Source: Burkholderiales bacterium
GTDB lineage: Bacteria > Pseudomonadota > Gammaproteobacteria > Burkholderiales > Burkholderiaceae_E
Direction of reading: 5' to 3'
Assembly: GCA_027487815.1 (NCBI GenBank)
Contig: JAIYCW010000009.1
Coordinates: 1 to 64,000 of the forward strand
DNA: 64,000 bases
Below, piece by piece: positions 6,881 through 15,867 of this stretch (the first letter of the stretch is position 1; every line of letters starts with the position of its first letter). Both the position numbers and the translations under genes were made by a program. Under the pieces are notes generated by a model, which was given only the letters and a program-made list of their open reading frames with translations, was not told the DNA's origin and did not search any database.

Positions 6881-7672
6881 ATGGTGCTCCCAAGCAGACA
6901 AGTGAAGACTATCTTTTGGATGTTAGGGGTGATTTTGCTATATCACTCGCCGATTTTTGCCCGAGGAGCCGACCTGGATCCAACCCTTTACATTGATTCC
7001 GGGCACCCGAAAATCATCTCTCAGGTCAAGGCTCTGGTGGGGGCTGCTCAAGATGATGTCGAACGAGCTGTACGTATTCATGATTTCGTACGGGATCACA
7101 TTGTATTTGGGTGGGCAGGGGCTTTTTATGATCAGAAGGCTTCTGAGGTGTTGGCGTCCGGCATTGGATATTGCAACACTAAATCGACTTTGTTTGTGGC
7201 CATGCTGCGGGCAGCGGGTATACCCGCGAAGCAGCATTTTGTGAATATCAACTCCGCAATTCTTGAAGGTATCCTCAACCCTGGAACGCCGTATGTTGAT
7301 CATTCCTACACCGAGGTGTTCTTACGAGGGAAGTGGTTGAAACTGGATAGCTATATCGTCGATACGAAGCTTGCAAATGCTGCTCGGCGCAGGCTGCAAG
7401 GCGAGAATCGCCTATTGGGCTATGGCGTGCACCGTGATGGGGTTTCTCATTGGGATGGGCTATCCGATGCATTTTCCCAGTACCTTAATAACGGCTCAAT
7501 CCAGGACCTTTCAACGAAAGATTTTGGGGTGTATGAAGATATTGCCGCTTTCTATCGATCAGGCCAAGGGGTAAATGAGCTTAGCTTTGGTCAGAGGCTT
7601 GTAGTACGCTTTTATGTTGGCTCTGCAAACCGTAAGGCGCAGGCGCTTCGCGACGCGGTCATAAGTCGCTAA
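6881..7672 (+). CDS. exported transglutaminase-like (papain-fold) protein
   Basis: The 263-residue protein has an N-terminal hydrophobic export signal (about 8-28, IFWMLGVILLYHSPIFA). The transglutaminase-like core follows: the nucleophile cysteine in GIGYCNTKSTLFVAMLRAAGIPA (about 95-117), the histidine in VDHSYTEVFL (about 144) and the aspartate in WLKLDSY (about 158). This Cys-His-Asp layout is that of bacterial transglutaminase/protease-like proteins, whose roles range from peptide cleavage to crosslinking. The start is uncertain: ATG 6881 lacks a good ribosome site and ATG 6920 is an alternative. It heads a closely spaced run ending with the HD protein at 9530. Confidence 0.82.
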   Translation: MVLPSRQVKTIFWMLGVILLYHSPIFARGADLDPTLYIDSGHPKIISQVKALVGAAQDDVERAVRIHDFVRDHIVFGWAGAFYDQKASEVLASGIGYCNTKSTLFVAMLRAAGIPAKQHFVNINSAILEGILNPGTPYVDHSYTEVFLRGKWLKLDSYIVDTKLANAARRRLQGENRLLGYGVHRDGVSHWDGLSDAFSQYLNNGSIQDLSTKDFGVYEDIAAFYRSGQGVNELSFGQRLVVRFYVGSANRKAQALRDAVISR

Positions 7673-7705
7673 TCTAGCGGATGTCTGTTCTGGAAGGCTA
7701 CAAGC

Positions 7706-8011
7706 ATGAGTAAGGGTTACTGGATAGCACGAGTCGACATACAAGACCCTGAGCAATATAAGAAGTATGTTGCCGCCAATGCGCTCGCATTCTCAAAGTT
7801 TGGTGCAAGGTTTCTGGTGCGTGGGGGGGCATTCGAAGTGCCTGAGGGGTCAAGCCGTCAGAAATCCGTTGTGCTTGAGTTTTCAAGCTATCAGGCGGCT
7901 TTGGAGTGCTATCAGTCGCCCGAATATCAGGAGGCGCTGAAGTTGCGGCTAGAAATGGCGATCTGCGATCTTGTGATCATCGAAGGTTATGATGGCTTGC
8001 AACCCACTTAG
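7706..8011 (+). CDS. DUF1330 family protein
   Basis: This 101-residue protein spans a whole DUF1330 domain, a dimeric ferredoxin-like alpha/beta fold. It opens with KGYWIARVDIQDPEQYKKYV and has the later GGAFEVPEG and VVLEFSSYQAALECYQSPEYQEAL blocks that define the family. No enzymatic role is established for most members; they often sit in catabolic clusters. It starts 33 bases after the transglutaminase gene with a GGAAGG ribosome site, and the next gene follows at 23 bases. Confidence 0.87.
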   Translation: MSKGYWIARVDIQDPEQYKKYVAANALAFSKFGARFLVRGGAFEVPEGSSRQKSVVLEFSSYQAALECYQSPEYQEALKLRLEMAICDLVIIEGYDGLQPT

Positions 8012-8034
8012 ATTTTTACCTGGATTATTGCCCC

Positions 8035-8451
8035 ATGACGTCTTTTGAATTTCAGGAGCTACCGCCCGGGATGCAGGGGCCGCATCGAGAAGTGATTGAT
8101 GCTTGGATTAGTGCATTCAACGCTGGGGATGTCGATCGAATCGTATCTCTTTATTCCCGGCACGCTGTGTTGTGGGGTACCTTTGCCAAAAGCCTGATTA
8201 CCGAACCTGCTGAGCGACGCGACTATTTCAAACGTGCGTTGATACCAAGTCCAGCGCCGCAAGTCCTGCTCGATAGTCTCCATGTACAGCCCGGCCATGA
8301 ATTTGCCATCGCCTCCGGAATGTATTCACTGAGTATTTCGTCCAATGGGTCGATGAAAATCATGCCAGCTCGGTTCACTTTTGTGCTGCGAGCACTGAAT
8401 CAGACCTGGCTTATCGTCAACCATCACTCATCGGTCATGCCGAGCGTTTAG
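8035..8451 (+). CDS. NTF2-like (SnoaL/DUF4440-type) protein
   Basis: A 138-residue single-domain protein. The start of the fold is visible in VIDAWISAFNAGDVDRIVSLYSRHAVLWGTF (about 20-50), the classic helix of SnoaL-like proteins, with the cone-forming strands following (MPARFTFVLRALNQTWLIVNHHSSVMP). Members act as small isomerases, hydrolases or ligand binders; no catalytic set can be assigned here. It lies in the same tight operon-like run, 23 bases after the DUF1330 gene and 41 bases before the VOC gene. Confidence 0.82.
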   Translation: MTSFEFQELPPGMQGPHREVIDAWISAFNAGDVDRIVSLYSRHAVLWGTFAKSLITEPAERRDYFKRALIPSPAPQVLLDSLHVQPGHEFAIASGMYSLSISSNGSMKIMPARFTFVLRALNQTWLIVNHHSSVMPSV

Positions 8452-8492
8452 TGGCGTGAGCGCCTTAACAAGAAACCACCAGGAGATGACCC

Positions 8493-8885
8493 ATGTTCAG
8501 CCATATCATGATCGGAACAAACGACATAGTCCGAGCAAAAACTTTTTATGACGCCGTGCTCAATGTCTTGGGTGTTGGAGAGCCTGCTCAAAACACAGCG
8601 AGCACAGGGCATAAGCGCTTGTTCTACCGCCATGATGGGGGTACGTTTTGTGTCACTCAGCCCATCAACAGCGAACCGGCCAGTTTTGCAAATGGCGGTA
8701 CGATCGGTTTCAAGTGCAGTTCACCCGAGCAGGTGCAAGCGTTTCATGATGTAGCTATTGCACATGGCGCCACATCGATTGAAAACCCGCCAGGCCTGCG
8801 TGAAGGGACGATGGGGGCTCTCTATCTTTCCTATGTGCGCGATCCTGATGGCAATAAACTTTGCGCCCTGTATCGGCCGCGCTAA
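8493..8885 (+). CDS. VOC family (glyoxalase-like) protein
   Basis: The protein has 130 residues, two beta-alpha-beta-beta-beta modules of the vicinal oxygen chelate fold. FSHIMIGTNDIVRAKTFYDAVLNVLG opens module one and YVRDPDGNKLCALYRPR closes module two. His4 is a likely metal ligand. The usual Glu near the C-terminus (DPDGNxxE) is replaced by Cys or Ala here, so metal binding may be altered. Reactions in the family include isomerisation and dioxygenation; none can be assigned. A strong AGGAG ribosome site lies 8 bases before ATG 8493. Confidence 0.87.
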   Translation: MFSHIMIGTNDIVRAKTFYDAVLNVLGVGEPAQNTASTGHKRLFYRHDGGTFCVTQPINSEPASFANGGTIGFKCSSPEQVQAFHDVAIAHGATSIENPPGLREGTMGALYLSYVRDPDGNKLCALYRPR

Positions 8886-8939
8886 ATGCTACCAAGACCC
8901 CGTCCTTGTTGACCTCAAAGCATATTTTGGAGACCAGAC

Positions 8940-9530
8940 ATGAATGCACGCGCAAGTTTCATCAGGATGGAAAACAGTACTCGGGAAGATTGGGCTTTGA
9001 TCGTGCCCGAGGCAATGCGTATGGCCAAGACCTTGCCCGACCGGGTGCTCGATCATCTACGCTTGCTTGATGGAGATTTTGGTGGGTTTCCGGTTGATCG
9101 CCTGACCCACTGCCTGCAAAGTGCAACGCTCGCTCACAACGATGGGCGAGATGAAGAGTATGTGGTGTGCGCTTTGCTGCATGATATTGGCGACACCCTT
9201 GGATCGTTTAATCATCCGGATATTGCTGCCGCAATCCTTAAGCCTTTTGCCAGTGACGCCAATCTTTTTATGGTGCAGAACCACGGCATTTTTCAGGGCT
9301 ATAACTTTTTCCACCATCTCGGCATGGATCGGAACATGCGAGACATGTTTGCCAATCACGAGCACTACGATCACACCCAGACGTTTGTTGAGCGGTATGA
9401 CAATCCCGCATTTGACCCGGCTGCGCAAGCACTGCCGCTCGATTTTTTTGAGCCCATGCTGCGTCGACTGATGGCGGTCCCCAAGCGCTCCGTTTACAAG
9501 GCGGCTGTCGATCCGTCTGCTCAGAGCTAA
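8940..9530 (+). CDS. HD-domain protein, PhnZ/MIOX-like
   Basis: The protein has 196 residues with an HD metal-binding core: His in LTHCLQSATLAH (about 60), the His-Asp pair in CALLHDIGD (about 80-81), then His in FNHPD and VQNHGIF and a distal FDPAAQALPLDFFEPML block. This pattern recalls the diiron HD-domain oxygenases (PhnZ and myo-inositol oxygenase relatives) more than phosphohydrolases. That is inference, because both share the HD pair. It is the last gene of the operon-like run, with a GGAGACC ribosome site before ATG 8940, and is tail to tail with the exporter at 9543. Confidence 0.78.
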   Translation: MNARASFIRMENSTREDWALIVPEAMRMAKTLPDRVLDHLRLLDGDFGGFPVDRLTHCLQSATLAHNDGRDEEYVVCALLHDIGDTLGSFNHPDIAAAILKPFASDANLFMVQNHGIFQGYNFFHHLGMDRNMRDMFANHEHYDHTQTFVERYDNPAFDPAAQALPLDFFEPMLRRLMAVPKRSVYKAAVDPSAQS

Positions 9531-9542
9531 GGTTGTGAAAGC

Positions 9543-10454
9543 TTAGGCGGCCGCCGGGCGCCGGGCTCTGTTCACTAAAACAATCCCGAGTGCAATTAAC
9601 AGCAGTGCGATGACAAGCATGGGCCCGATAGGCTCATCAAGCAGCCACCATGAAAAAAGCATGCCGAACACTGGGGTGAGGAAGGTGAAGGTGTGCAGCA
9701 CAGCCGCGTTGTAGTTGGTGACCAGGAAGAACCAGCATAGATAGCTTGCGCTTGCGATGACGCATATTTGCAAGGCCAAAAGACTGAGTACGAGAGGGCT
9801 GGGATTGAAAAGACCTGCCTCTCCAACAATCCAGCTTGCACCGATCAGCAGCACAGCGGAAACACCTAGTTGGTAAAACAAATTTACCTCGGGCGCGAGT
9901 CGTTTGAGCGGCGTTGTTTTCATAACCAAAGTAGTTGCACCCCAGGCGGCGGCAGCGCCCAGGCACATCACGTCCCCCAAGAGCTCGCGGGCAGTAAAGC
10001 TTCCCAGCCGCTCACCAAAAGCAAGCGCAACTCCTGTGAATGCCAGGATCATGCCGATTGCCCGGTTGGCATCGATCCGCTCACTGGCCACTCTCCAATG
10101 CATGCCCAAGGCGACGAAAAATGGCGAGGTATAGAGCAGCAAGGTGGCGCGGGCTGCGCTCGTGTAATTCAGGCCGGTGAAGAGCAGCATGAATTCAACG
10201 GCAAATAACGCGCCCGCAAACACGGCAGGCTTCATGATCTCTGGGCTGCGATCAATCCGGATTCGCCGCAGACCGATCCAAGCGAGCACCAGGATAGCCG
10301 CACCCAGCGAGCGCAGACCTGCGTGAAAAAAGGGGCTGATTCCCTGGCCTGCTACTTTGGTTGCGATCTGCCCGAGCCCCCAGAGGGCACATAAGCCCAC
10401 TTGCCAGGCCATGATGGCGGGCGGTAAGAGGCGAGGTGAGGGTGTCGAGGCCAT
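9543..10454 (-). CDS. EamA/DMT-family transporter
   Basis: A 303-residue inner-membrane protein with about ten transmembrane helices in two EamA repeats (about 12-140 and 155-298). The N-terminal helix WQVGLCALWGLGQIATKVAG and the C-terminal GPMLVIALLLIALGIVLVNRARR are typical of drug/metabolite exporters. It is not closely similar in sequence to the cassette-borne transporter at 2816. It faces the HD gene tail to tail (12 bases apart) and is divergent from the glycerophosphodiesterase gene, with a short shared upstream region at 10455-10529. Substrate unknown. Confidence 0.9.
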   Translation of the reverse strand: MASTPSPRLLPPAIMAWQVGLCALWGLGQIATKVAGQGISPFFHAGLRSLGAAILVLAWIGLRRIRIDRSPEIMKPAVFAGALFAVEFMLLFTGLNYTSAARATLLLYTSPFFVALGMHWRVASERIDANRAIGMILAFTGVALAFGERLGSFTARELLGDVMCLGAAAAWGATTLVMKTTPLKRLAPEVNLFYQLGVSAVLLIGASWIVGEAGLFNPSPLVLSLLALQICVIASASYLCWFFLVTNYNAAVLHTFTFLTPVFGMLFSWWLLDEPIGPMLVIALLLIALGIVLVNRARRPAAA

Positions 10455-10529
10455 AGTCTTGTAGTATTTGGTTCGGCATTGTGCCTGTATTGGCAGGGTG
10501 CTGCTTGTTTCATTTCACGGAGTTTGTTC

Positions 10530-11264
10530 ATGCAAGCGTGGCCTTACCCCCTTTACATCGGGCACCGTGGCGCTGGCAAGACTGCGCCTGAGAATACCCT
10601 CGCTGCGATGCGAGTTGGTGCGCAGTATGGCTATCGCATGTTTGAGTTTGATACCAAGCTCAGTGGTGATGGCACATTGATCCTGATGCATGACGATACG
10701 CTTGAACGCACGAGTGATGGCGTGGGGCGGGTGGCTGCGCTTGGCTATGGGGAGTTGATGCGGCTGGATGCTGGATCCTGGCAGGGTTCGCGTTTTGCGG
10801 GTGAGCCGATTCCGAGCCTTGCCCGGATACTGACCTGGCTGCAGGCTCATGAGTTCACCGCCAATATCGAGATCAAGCCCTGCCCAGGGCGGGAGCGCGA
10901 AACCGGAGCTGCGGTTGCGCTGGAAGTGCAGGCGCTATGGAAAAAAGGTGTGGTGCCCTTGCTGTCGTCGTTCTCGCAGGAAGCGATTGAAGCGGCCCGC
11001 GAAGCTGCCCCGGATTTGCCTAGGGGTTTACTTCTGCATGAGTTCCAGGCCGATTGGCGTGAGCAGTGTGCGGCTTTGGGTTGTATGGCCTTGCATGCCA
11101 ATCAGCGCTGGCTTGATGAGCAGATTATTGCCGAGGCGCACGAGGCCGGATTGCGGGTGCTGACCTATACGGTGAATGATCCGCAACGTGCCCAGGAACT
11201 TATAGACGCCGGACTGGATGGCTTGATCACCGATGCGGTGGATGTTATTTCGCCCGGTGTTTGA
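10530..11264 (+). CDS. ugpQ: glycerophosphodiester phosphodiesterase
   Basis: The 244-residue enzyme hydrolyses glycerophosphodiesters to an alcohol and glycerol 3-phosphate. The GDPD TIM barrel is complete: IGHRGAGKTAPENTLAA (catalytic His at about 11), EFDTKLSGDG (metal ligands), LMHDDTLERTSDG (second His), NIEIKP and the closing LTYTVNDPQRAQELIDAGLDGLITD. It lacks a signal peptide, so it is cytoplasmic, like UgpQ. I chose ATG 10530 because ACGGAG stands 7 bases upstream; an in-frame upstream start at 10479 would add a tail without family similarity. It converges on the glycerol kinase gene, and both feed glycerol 3-phosphate. Confidence 0.92.
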   Translation: MQAWPYPLYIGHRGAGKTAPENTLAAMRVGAQYGYRMFEFDTKLSGDGTLILMHDDTLERTSDGVGRVAALGYGELMRLDAGSWQGSRFAGEPIPSLARILTWLQAHEFTANIEIKPCPGRERETGAAVALEVQALWKKGVVPLLSSFSQEAIEAAREAAPDLPRGLLLHEFQADWREQCAALGCMALHANQRWLDEQIIAEAHEAGLRVLTYTVNDPQRAQELIDAGLDGLITDAVDVISPGV

Positions 11265-11288
11265 TTTGCATGCTTCGGCTTTGATGGA

Positions 11289-12782
11289 TCACGCAGGGCC
11301 GATAGCGCGCTTTACGGCTTCGCGCCACTGATCCATTTGCGATGCACGTTGTGTGGGGGTGCTGGTGGGCTCGAAAGTGCGCTCGGCACGCCATAGGGCT
11401 TCGATACTCGCCTGATCAGGCCAATACCCAATGGCCAGGCCGGCAAGAAAAGCAGCCCCCAATGCAGTAGTTTCCGTGACTTCGGGGCGCACGACCGGTA
11501 CGCCGAGAATATCGGCCTGCATTTGCATCAGAAGGTTGTTGGTACTCGCGCCCCCGTCCACGCGCAGTTCTCGAAGGCTGTTCCCACTATCCCGCTCCAT
11601 CGCATGGGCCAGATCAGCGCATTGCAATACGATCGCATCAAGCGTGGCTCGTGCCAGGTGCGCGCGGGTTGTTCCGCGGGTAAGACCTTGAATCATGCCA
11701 CGTGCGTGCGGCTCCCAATAAGGTGCTCCGAGCCCGGTGAAAGCGGGCACAAAACTCACGCCACCGCTATCAGGCACGCTGGCGGCTAGCGCTTCGATTT
11801 CGCTTGCATGGCGAATGAGCTCAAGGCCATCGCGCAGCCATTGCACAGCCGCGCCACCAATAAATACACTGCCTTCAAGGGCATAGTGGCTTGTGGCTGG
11901 GAGTTTGCCGCCCAGGCTCCATGCGCTGGTGCTCAACAGTCGGTGCTGTGATGCGTGGGCTTGCTCTCCGGTGTTGAGCAGCATGAAGCAGCCAGTGCCA
12001 TAGGTGTTTTTGGCCATGCCTGGCTTGAAGCAGGCTTGACCGAAGAGGGCGGCTTGTTGGTCGCCTGCTATACCAGTGATGGGCAGCTCAATGCCATCGA
12101 TGATGGCGCTGGCATGGAGGCCGGCACTTGGCACAATACGCGGCAAGATCGCTTGCGGGATATCGAAGAGGCTAAGTAGTTGCGTATCCCACTGGCGGGT
12201 GCGCAGGTTCATGAGTTGGGTGCGGCTGGCGTTGCTTGGATCGGTGAGATGCGCTCGACCCTCGCTCAAGTGATACATCAACCAGGTATCGATGGTGCCG
12301 CAGGCTAGCTCACCTTGCTCAGCGCGGCTGCGCGCGCCAGGAATGGTGTTGAGCAGATAGCGTAATTTGCTCGCTGAGAAATAGGGGTCGAGCAACAGGC
12401 CGGTGGTGTTTTGGATGAAGGGCTCATGGCCCTGGGCTTTGAGTTCGGCACAGAATTCGGCGGTGCGGCGATCCTGCCAAACGATGGCAGGTGCGAGAGG
12501 CTCACCGGTTTGACGATCCCACAACACAATGGTTTCGCGTTGGTTGGTGATACCAATCGCGGCGATTTCGTTCGCGGTGATTTTGGCTCGGGCGAGGACT
12601 TCAGTGATGGTGGCACGCTGGGTTGCCCATATTTCGGTGGCATCGTGCTCAACCCATCCGGAGTGCGGGAAATGCTGGGTGAATTCCTTTTGCGCTTGGG
12701 CGAGAACTCGACCTTCGGGGGTGAACAGGATGCTGCGTGAGCTGGTGGTGCCTTGATCAAGTGCAAGAATGAAGCGGGTCAT
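11289..12782 (-). CDS. glpK: glycerol kinase
   Basis: This FGGY-family kinase of 497 residues phosphorylates glycerol to sn-glycerol 3-phosphate. Visible landmarks are the ATP-site [15 protein letters not shown] at the start, [17 protein letters not shown], the substrate-binding [23 protein letters not shown], and the FGGY signature region [18 protein letters not shown]. Length matches characterised GlpK enzymes of about 500 residues. I use ATG 12782; a TTG at 12791 would add three residues. It lies 29 bases after imuB on the same strand, so it may be read through from the SOS operon. Confidence 0.96.
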   Translation of the reverse strand: MTRFILALDQGTTSSRSILFTPEGRVLAQAQKEFTQHFPHSGWVEHDATEIWATQRATITEVLARAKITANEIAAIGITNQRETIVLWDRQTGEPLAPAIVWQDRRTAEFCAELKAQGHEPFIQNTTGLLLDPYFSASKLRYLLNTIPGARSRAEQGELACGTIDTWLMYHLSEGRAHLTDPSNASRTQLMNLRTRQWDTQLLSLFDIPQAILPRIVPSAGLHASAIIDGIELPITGIAGDQQAALFGQACFKPGMAKNTYGTGCFMLLNTGEQAHASQHRLLSTSAWSLGGKLPATSHYALEGSVFIGGAAVQWLRDGLELIRHASEIEALAASVPDSGGVSFVPAFTGLGAPYWEPHARGMIQGLTRGTTRAHLARATLDAIVLQCADLAHAMERDSGNSLRELRVDGGASTNNLLMQMQADILGVPVVRPEVTETTALGAAFLAGLAIGYWPDQASIEALWRAERTFEPTSTPTQRASQMDQWREAVKRAIGPA

Positions 12783-12811
12783 GGGCGGCAAGCTGATGGG
12801 TTAGCCAAATG

Positions 12812-14332
12812 TTAGCCAAAGCGCCCTTGCAGGAACCACCCGGATTGGCCATCGGGCTTGGGCAGGCGTTCGCGAAAGATCCAGTACAACACATGCCCAT
12901 CATCTTGCGCAACAAAGTAATCGCGCTGCACCAGATGCCCATCCCACCAGCCGGTTTCGATGCGCTCCGGGCCGGCCAGCAGATGCAAGGGGCCTTGCCA
13001 CCAGGGCCGGTGATGACGCTCGGACAATGCAACAGGCTGCGGCAACAGCCATAGCGGGCGTGGCAGATGCGGCCCATAGGGGGCTTGGGGTTCTTCAATC
13101 TGTGAAGCGCCAGGGGCATGAACCAGCTGCTGCACAGACTGCACAGGCTCCATGCGATAGGCGACTTCAGGGCGATGATCATGAGTGAGCGCCAGGGTGC
13201 GGACATGTTCGCGACCCAGGCGGTTTTGCAGGCGCTCGAGCAAACGTCCCAGGCTTTCCCGCTTATCGGTGGGGCTCGGGAAAAGCTCGGCACTTTGAGG
13301 GGCCAGGGGCTGGACTGCATCGCAGGACAACTGCAGCGCTAGTGCAGGCGCTGGCAGGCGTAAGCTTTGCAGCTTCTCATTGAGCAGCACCCCCATGCGC
13401 TGGGCATCGCGCGAGGCATCGCTTAAACTCAGATGCAGTGCGGTGTCTGGGCGATCATCATGCTTGATGAGCAGGCAAAACTGGGTGCAGGCGGCATGCT
13501 GCACATGCAGCCAACCACTCAGTTGCAGAATCAGGCGTTGCGCTGCAAAACCCAGGGCTTCGGCATACTCGACTTGCGCCAGCAACTCCAGTTTGGCGGC
13601 GAATTGCATGGGCGCCTGAGTCCAGTCAAAGGCTTGCGGCTGATGCCCCAGCGCCTGATCCATTTCGAGCAGCAAGGCTTTGCCAAAGCGGCGTGCCATG
13701 CCAGGGCGCGGGAGCTGCAGTAGATCCTTGAGTTTATGGACACCGATTTGCTTAAGCACAGCTTCGTGTGGCCGAGCGCCTGGCAAAGCATGGGCAGGCA
13801 AAGCACTTAAGCGCGCATTTAACTGCGCTGGGCTTTGCGCGATCGCCCCGTCGTGATGCTGAGCGAGCAGCCACGCTCCATAAGCGGTGGGGGCAACAGC
13901 AGCCTGCAGGCTATAGCCCAGAGCGATGATGCCGCTGCGTATTCGAGTCAGCAGGGTTTGCAATCCACCAAATAAACTCAAGCTGGCCTCGACCTCCAGC
14001 ACCACGCCAGGTGCCTGATCCGCGCTGGCTTGAGCACTGACGGCCTGCCCGCCGGGATGGCTCACCGAGGGAGTGAATTGCAGTAACCATACCGCGATGC
14101 TCCAGAGGGCCTGTTGCTCTTTGCTGCGCTCACGCTCCAGAAATAGGGATTGCGGGGCCAAGGCTTGCGCGGTGGCGCGTTTCATCCCGGCTTGTACTCC
14201 TAGAGCACCTGCAGCCAAATTGGCCTGTTGCACTTTATGCTGATCGCATACGATCAGCGCGGGGGCTATTGGCAGGCTGGTGCTAAAGACTTCGAGAGCG
14301 AGCGCGGGAAAGTACAGGCCAATCCAGACCAT
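12812..14332 (-). CDS. imuB: ImuB, Y-family DNA polymerase-like mutagenesis protein
   Basis: The protein has 506 residues and belongs to the catalytically degenerate Y-family group called ImuB. In systems studied elsewhere it acts as the hub joining ImuA, the beta clamp and the DnaE2 polymerase in damage-induced translesion synthesis. The N-terminal part reads IGLYFPALALEVFS, where active Y polymerases have acidic metal ligands (DMDxFxA), so the polymerase site appears lost. The thumb and little-finger parts follow, including LKQIGVHKLKDLLQLPRPGMARRFG. The C-terminal third is the ImuB-specific tail. It starts 17 bases after imuA in one operon with lexA. Confidence 0.92.
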   Translation of the reverse strand: MVWIGLYFPALALEVFSTSLPIAPALIVCDQHKVQQANLAAGALGVQAGMKRATAQALAPQSLFLERERSKEQQALWSIAVWLLQFTPSVSHPGGQAVSAQASADQAPGVVLEVEASLSLFGGLQTLLTRIRSGIIALGYSLQAAVAPTAYGAWLLAQHHDGAIAQSPAQLNARLSALPAHALPGARPHEAVLKQIGVHKLKDLLQLPRPGMARRFGKALLLEMDQALGHQPQAFDWTQAPMQFAAKLELLAQVEYAEALGFAAQRLILQLSGWLHVQHAACTQFCLLIKHDDRPDTALHLSLSDASRDAQRMGVLLNEKLQSLRLPAPALALQLSCDAVQPLAPQSAELFPSPTDKRESLGRLLERLQNRLGREHVRTLALTHDHRPEVAYRMEPVQSVQQLVHAPGASQIEEPQAPYGPHLPRPLWLLPQPVALSERHHRPWWQGPLHLLAGPERIETGWWDGHLVQRDYFVAQDDGHVLYWIFRERLPKPDGQSGWFLQGRFG

Positions 14333-14349
14333 GACAACATGACCCAGAC

Positions 14350-15102
14350 TCAGTGAGCTATGGAACCCGAGGCACGCTGAGCGCTCCCCGGGTGAGCTGT
14401 GATGAGTCCATTGACAGGCTCGGCTTTGGGTTCCAGCCTCGATTTGAGATCAATGGATTGCACAGGCTGCGGCAAATTCACCATCACGGGCTGGGCTAGC
14501 ACCGGCCCCCTTCGCTTGAGCAATTGCACCGCCATTTGCTGGTCAGGCTTGGGCCACAGGAGCATGCGCAAAGGTGCGGGCGAAGGCTCATATTGGGCTG
14601 CCAGGTGGCGAAATAGAAACACCGGGCCTTGAGCCATTGCCGCGGCGGATTGCATACGGCGTAAATGCTCTGGGCGGGTTTTTTCTTGCGGCAACCAAGC
14701 GAGCAGGGCACCAAAGCTGGCGCTTTTCAGGGTTTGCTCTACAGCCCAAAGCCGATCAGCAGCATTGGCTGCATCCACGATCAACAAGCGATGCAACTGA
14801 ATGCCAAATTTACTCAAGGCAGGTGCATAAGGAATATGAGGTGGGGCCAGAAAGATCACCAGCTTGTCGCTGCGGGTTAGATGACGCAGCAGGGGCACCA
14901 GCAAGCGTAATTCACCAACACCAGATTCGCGTGAAATCAGCTCGGTGACGCAACCTATTGGCCAGCCCGCGCCCGGCAATTCCTGATCCAGCGCGGAAAA
15001 GCCACTGCTGACACCTGGGTGAGGTGCGGTGCCCAGCTGGTGAGCTCGCCACACAGCCGGATGCGGCAGAGCCGAACTGGATGAAGAAGGATGCGAAGCC
15101 AT
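14350..15102 (-). CDS. imuA: ImuA, SOS mutagenesis protein (RecA-like)
   Basis: A 250-residue RecA/SulA-related protein of the ImuA family, the partner of ImuB in SOS mutagenesis. The core runs from SSGFSALDQELPGAGWPIGCVTELIS (about 33-58), a RecA-like opening, through GVGELRLLVPLL and VIFLAPPHIPYAPAL to AAMAQGPVFLFRH. The Walker A lysine expected in RecA is not evident: ISRESGVGEL stands in its place, so ATP use is uncertain. The C-terminus is a proline- and alanine-rich tail. It starts 39 bases after the lexA stop with no promoter of its own visible, so lexA-imuA-imuB is probably one SOS transcript. Confidence 0.92.
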   Translation of the reverse strand: MASHPSSSSSALPHPAVWRAHQLGTAPHPGVSSGFSALDQELPGAGWPIGCVTELISRESGVGELRLLVPLLRHLTRSDKLVIFLAPPHIPYAPALSKFGIQLHRLLIVDAANAADRLWAVEQTLKSASFGALLAWLPQEKTRPEHLRRMQSAAAMAQGPVFLFRHLAAQYEPSPAPLRMLLWPKPDQQMAVQLLKRRGPVLAQPVMVNLPQPVQSIDLKSRLEPKAEPVNGLITAHPGSAQRASGSIAH

Positions 15103-15141
15103 GGCAGAGTGGTTTTTGAAGAGCGCCTGAGCAATCCGGGC

Positions 15142-15804
15142 TCAGAGCCCTTTTCCTGAGCGCACTAATCCGACTGCCAAGCCTTCGAGCGCAAACTCAT
15201 CGCTTCGCGTATCGATGATGATTGGCTCGAAATCGGGATTCTCAGGCAGCAGCTCGATGGTGTGGCCGCGCTTGCGCAAACGCTTCACGGTGACATCGCT
15301 ACCCACTCGCGCTACAACGATCTGACCCGTGCGTGCTTCTTGCACACGCTTGACCGCCAGAAGATCGCCATCCAGGATGCCGGCATCGCGCATGCTCATG
15401 CCGCGCACCTTGAGCAAATAATCGGGCTTATCGGAAAACAGATTCGGATCCAGCGCATAGCTGGCCTCGATATGCTGCTGCGCCAGGATCGGGCTGCCTG
15501 CGGCTACCCGGCCAATCAAAGGCAAGGTGAGGGCGACCTGAATCGCGCTGGGCATGATGCCTCGGGAACTATCATCTTCATGAGCAGCAGATAGTAGTTT
15601 TAAGCGAATGCCACGCGAAGATCCGGATGCAAGCTCGATCACTCCTTTGCGGGCCAGGGCCTTGAGATGCTCTTCAGCCGCATTTGGAGATTTGAAGCCC
15701 AGCGTAGTGGCGATTTCGGCCCGCGTGGGGGGAAAGCCAGTGTTATTGATATGGCTCTGGATTAATTCCAGGATTTGTTGCTGTCGGGCTGTAAGATCAC
15801 GCAT
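15142..15804 (-). CDS. lexA: LexA, SOS repressor
   Basis: The 220-residue LexA has a winged-helix DNA-binding domain (1-68; recognition region [24 protein letters not shown]) and a C-terminal S24 self-cleavage domain. The scissile bond is Ala102-Gly103 in GRVAAGSP, with catalytic Ser137 in [10 protein letters not shown] and Lys174 in DVTVKRL. It represses SOS genes until RecA filaments trigger its cleavage. Two SOS boxes lie 31-63 bases upstream of its start, so it controls itself and the imuA-imuB genes downstream. Confidence 0.98.
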   Translation of the reverse strand: MRDLTARQQQILELIQSHINNTGFPPTRAEIATTLGFKSPNAAEEHLKALARKGVIELASGSSRGIRLKLLSAAHEDDSSRGIMPSAIQVALTLPLIGRVAAGSPILAQQHIEASYALDPNLFSDKPDYLLKVRGMSMRDAGILDGDLLAVKRVQEARTGQIVVARVGSDVTVKRLRKRGHTIELLPENPDFEPIIIDTRSDEFALEGLAVGLVRSGKGL

Positions 15805-15834
15805 GAATCACTGCCATGGTTGAAGTTCGGAAGA

Positions 15835-15850
15835 CTGTATTTTTATACAG
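15835..15850. promoter_or_regulatory. SOS box 1 (LexA operator)
   Basis: A perfect palindrome of the SOS class: CTGT, eight A/T bases, ACAG. It lies 31 bases upstream of lexA and 42 bases upstream of the divergent Bug protein start. Confidence 0.93.
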
Positions 15851-15851
15851 G

Positions 15852-15867
15852 CTGTGATTTTTTACAA
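15852..15867. promoter_or_regulatory. SOS box 2 (LexA operator, one mismatch)
   Basis: CTGT, eight bases, ACAA: one mismatch from the CTGT-N8-ACAG consensus. It is spaced 17 bases centre to centre from box 1; tandem boxes are also found at lexA in Escherichia coli. It is nearer to the divergent gene at 15892. Confidence 0.75.

Noticed and set aside
12757-13320. Minus-strand 187-residue frame inside imuB, and other long frames antisense to glpK, imuB and enolase
   Set aside because: They are shadows of well-supported genes, with no motifs or ribosome sites.
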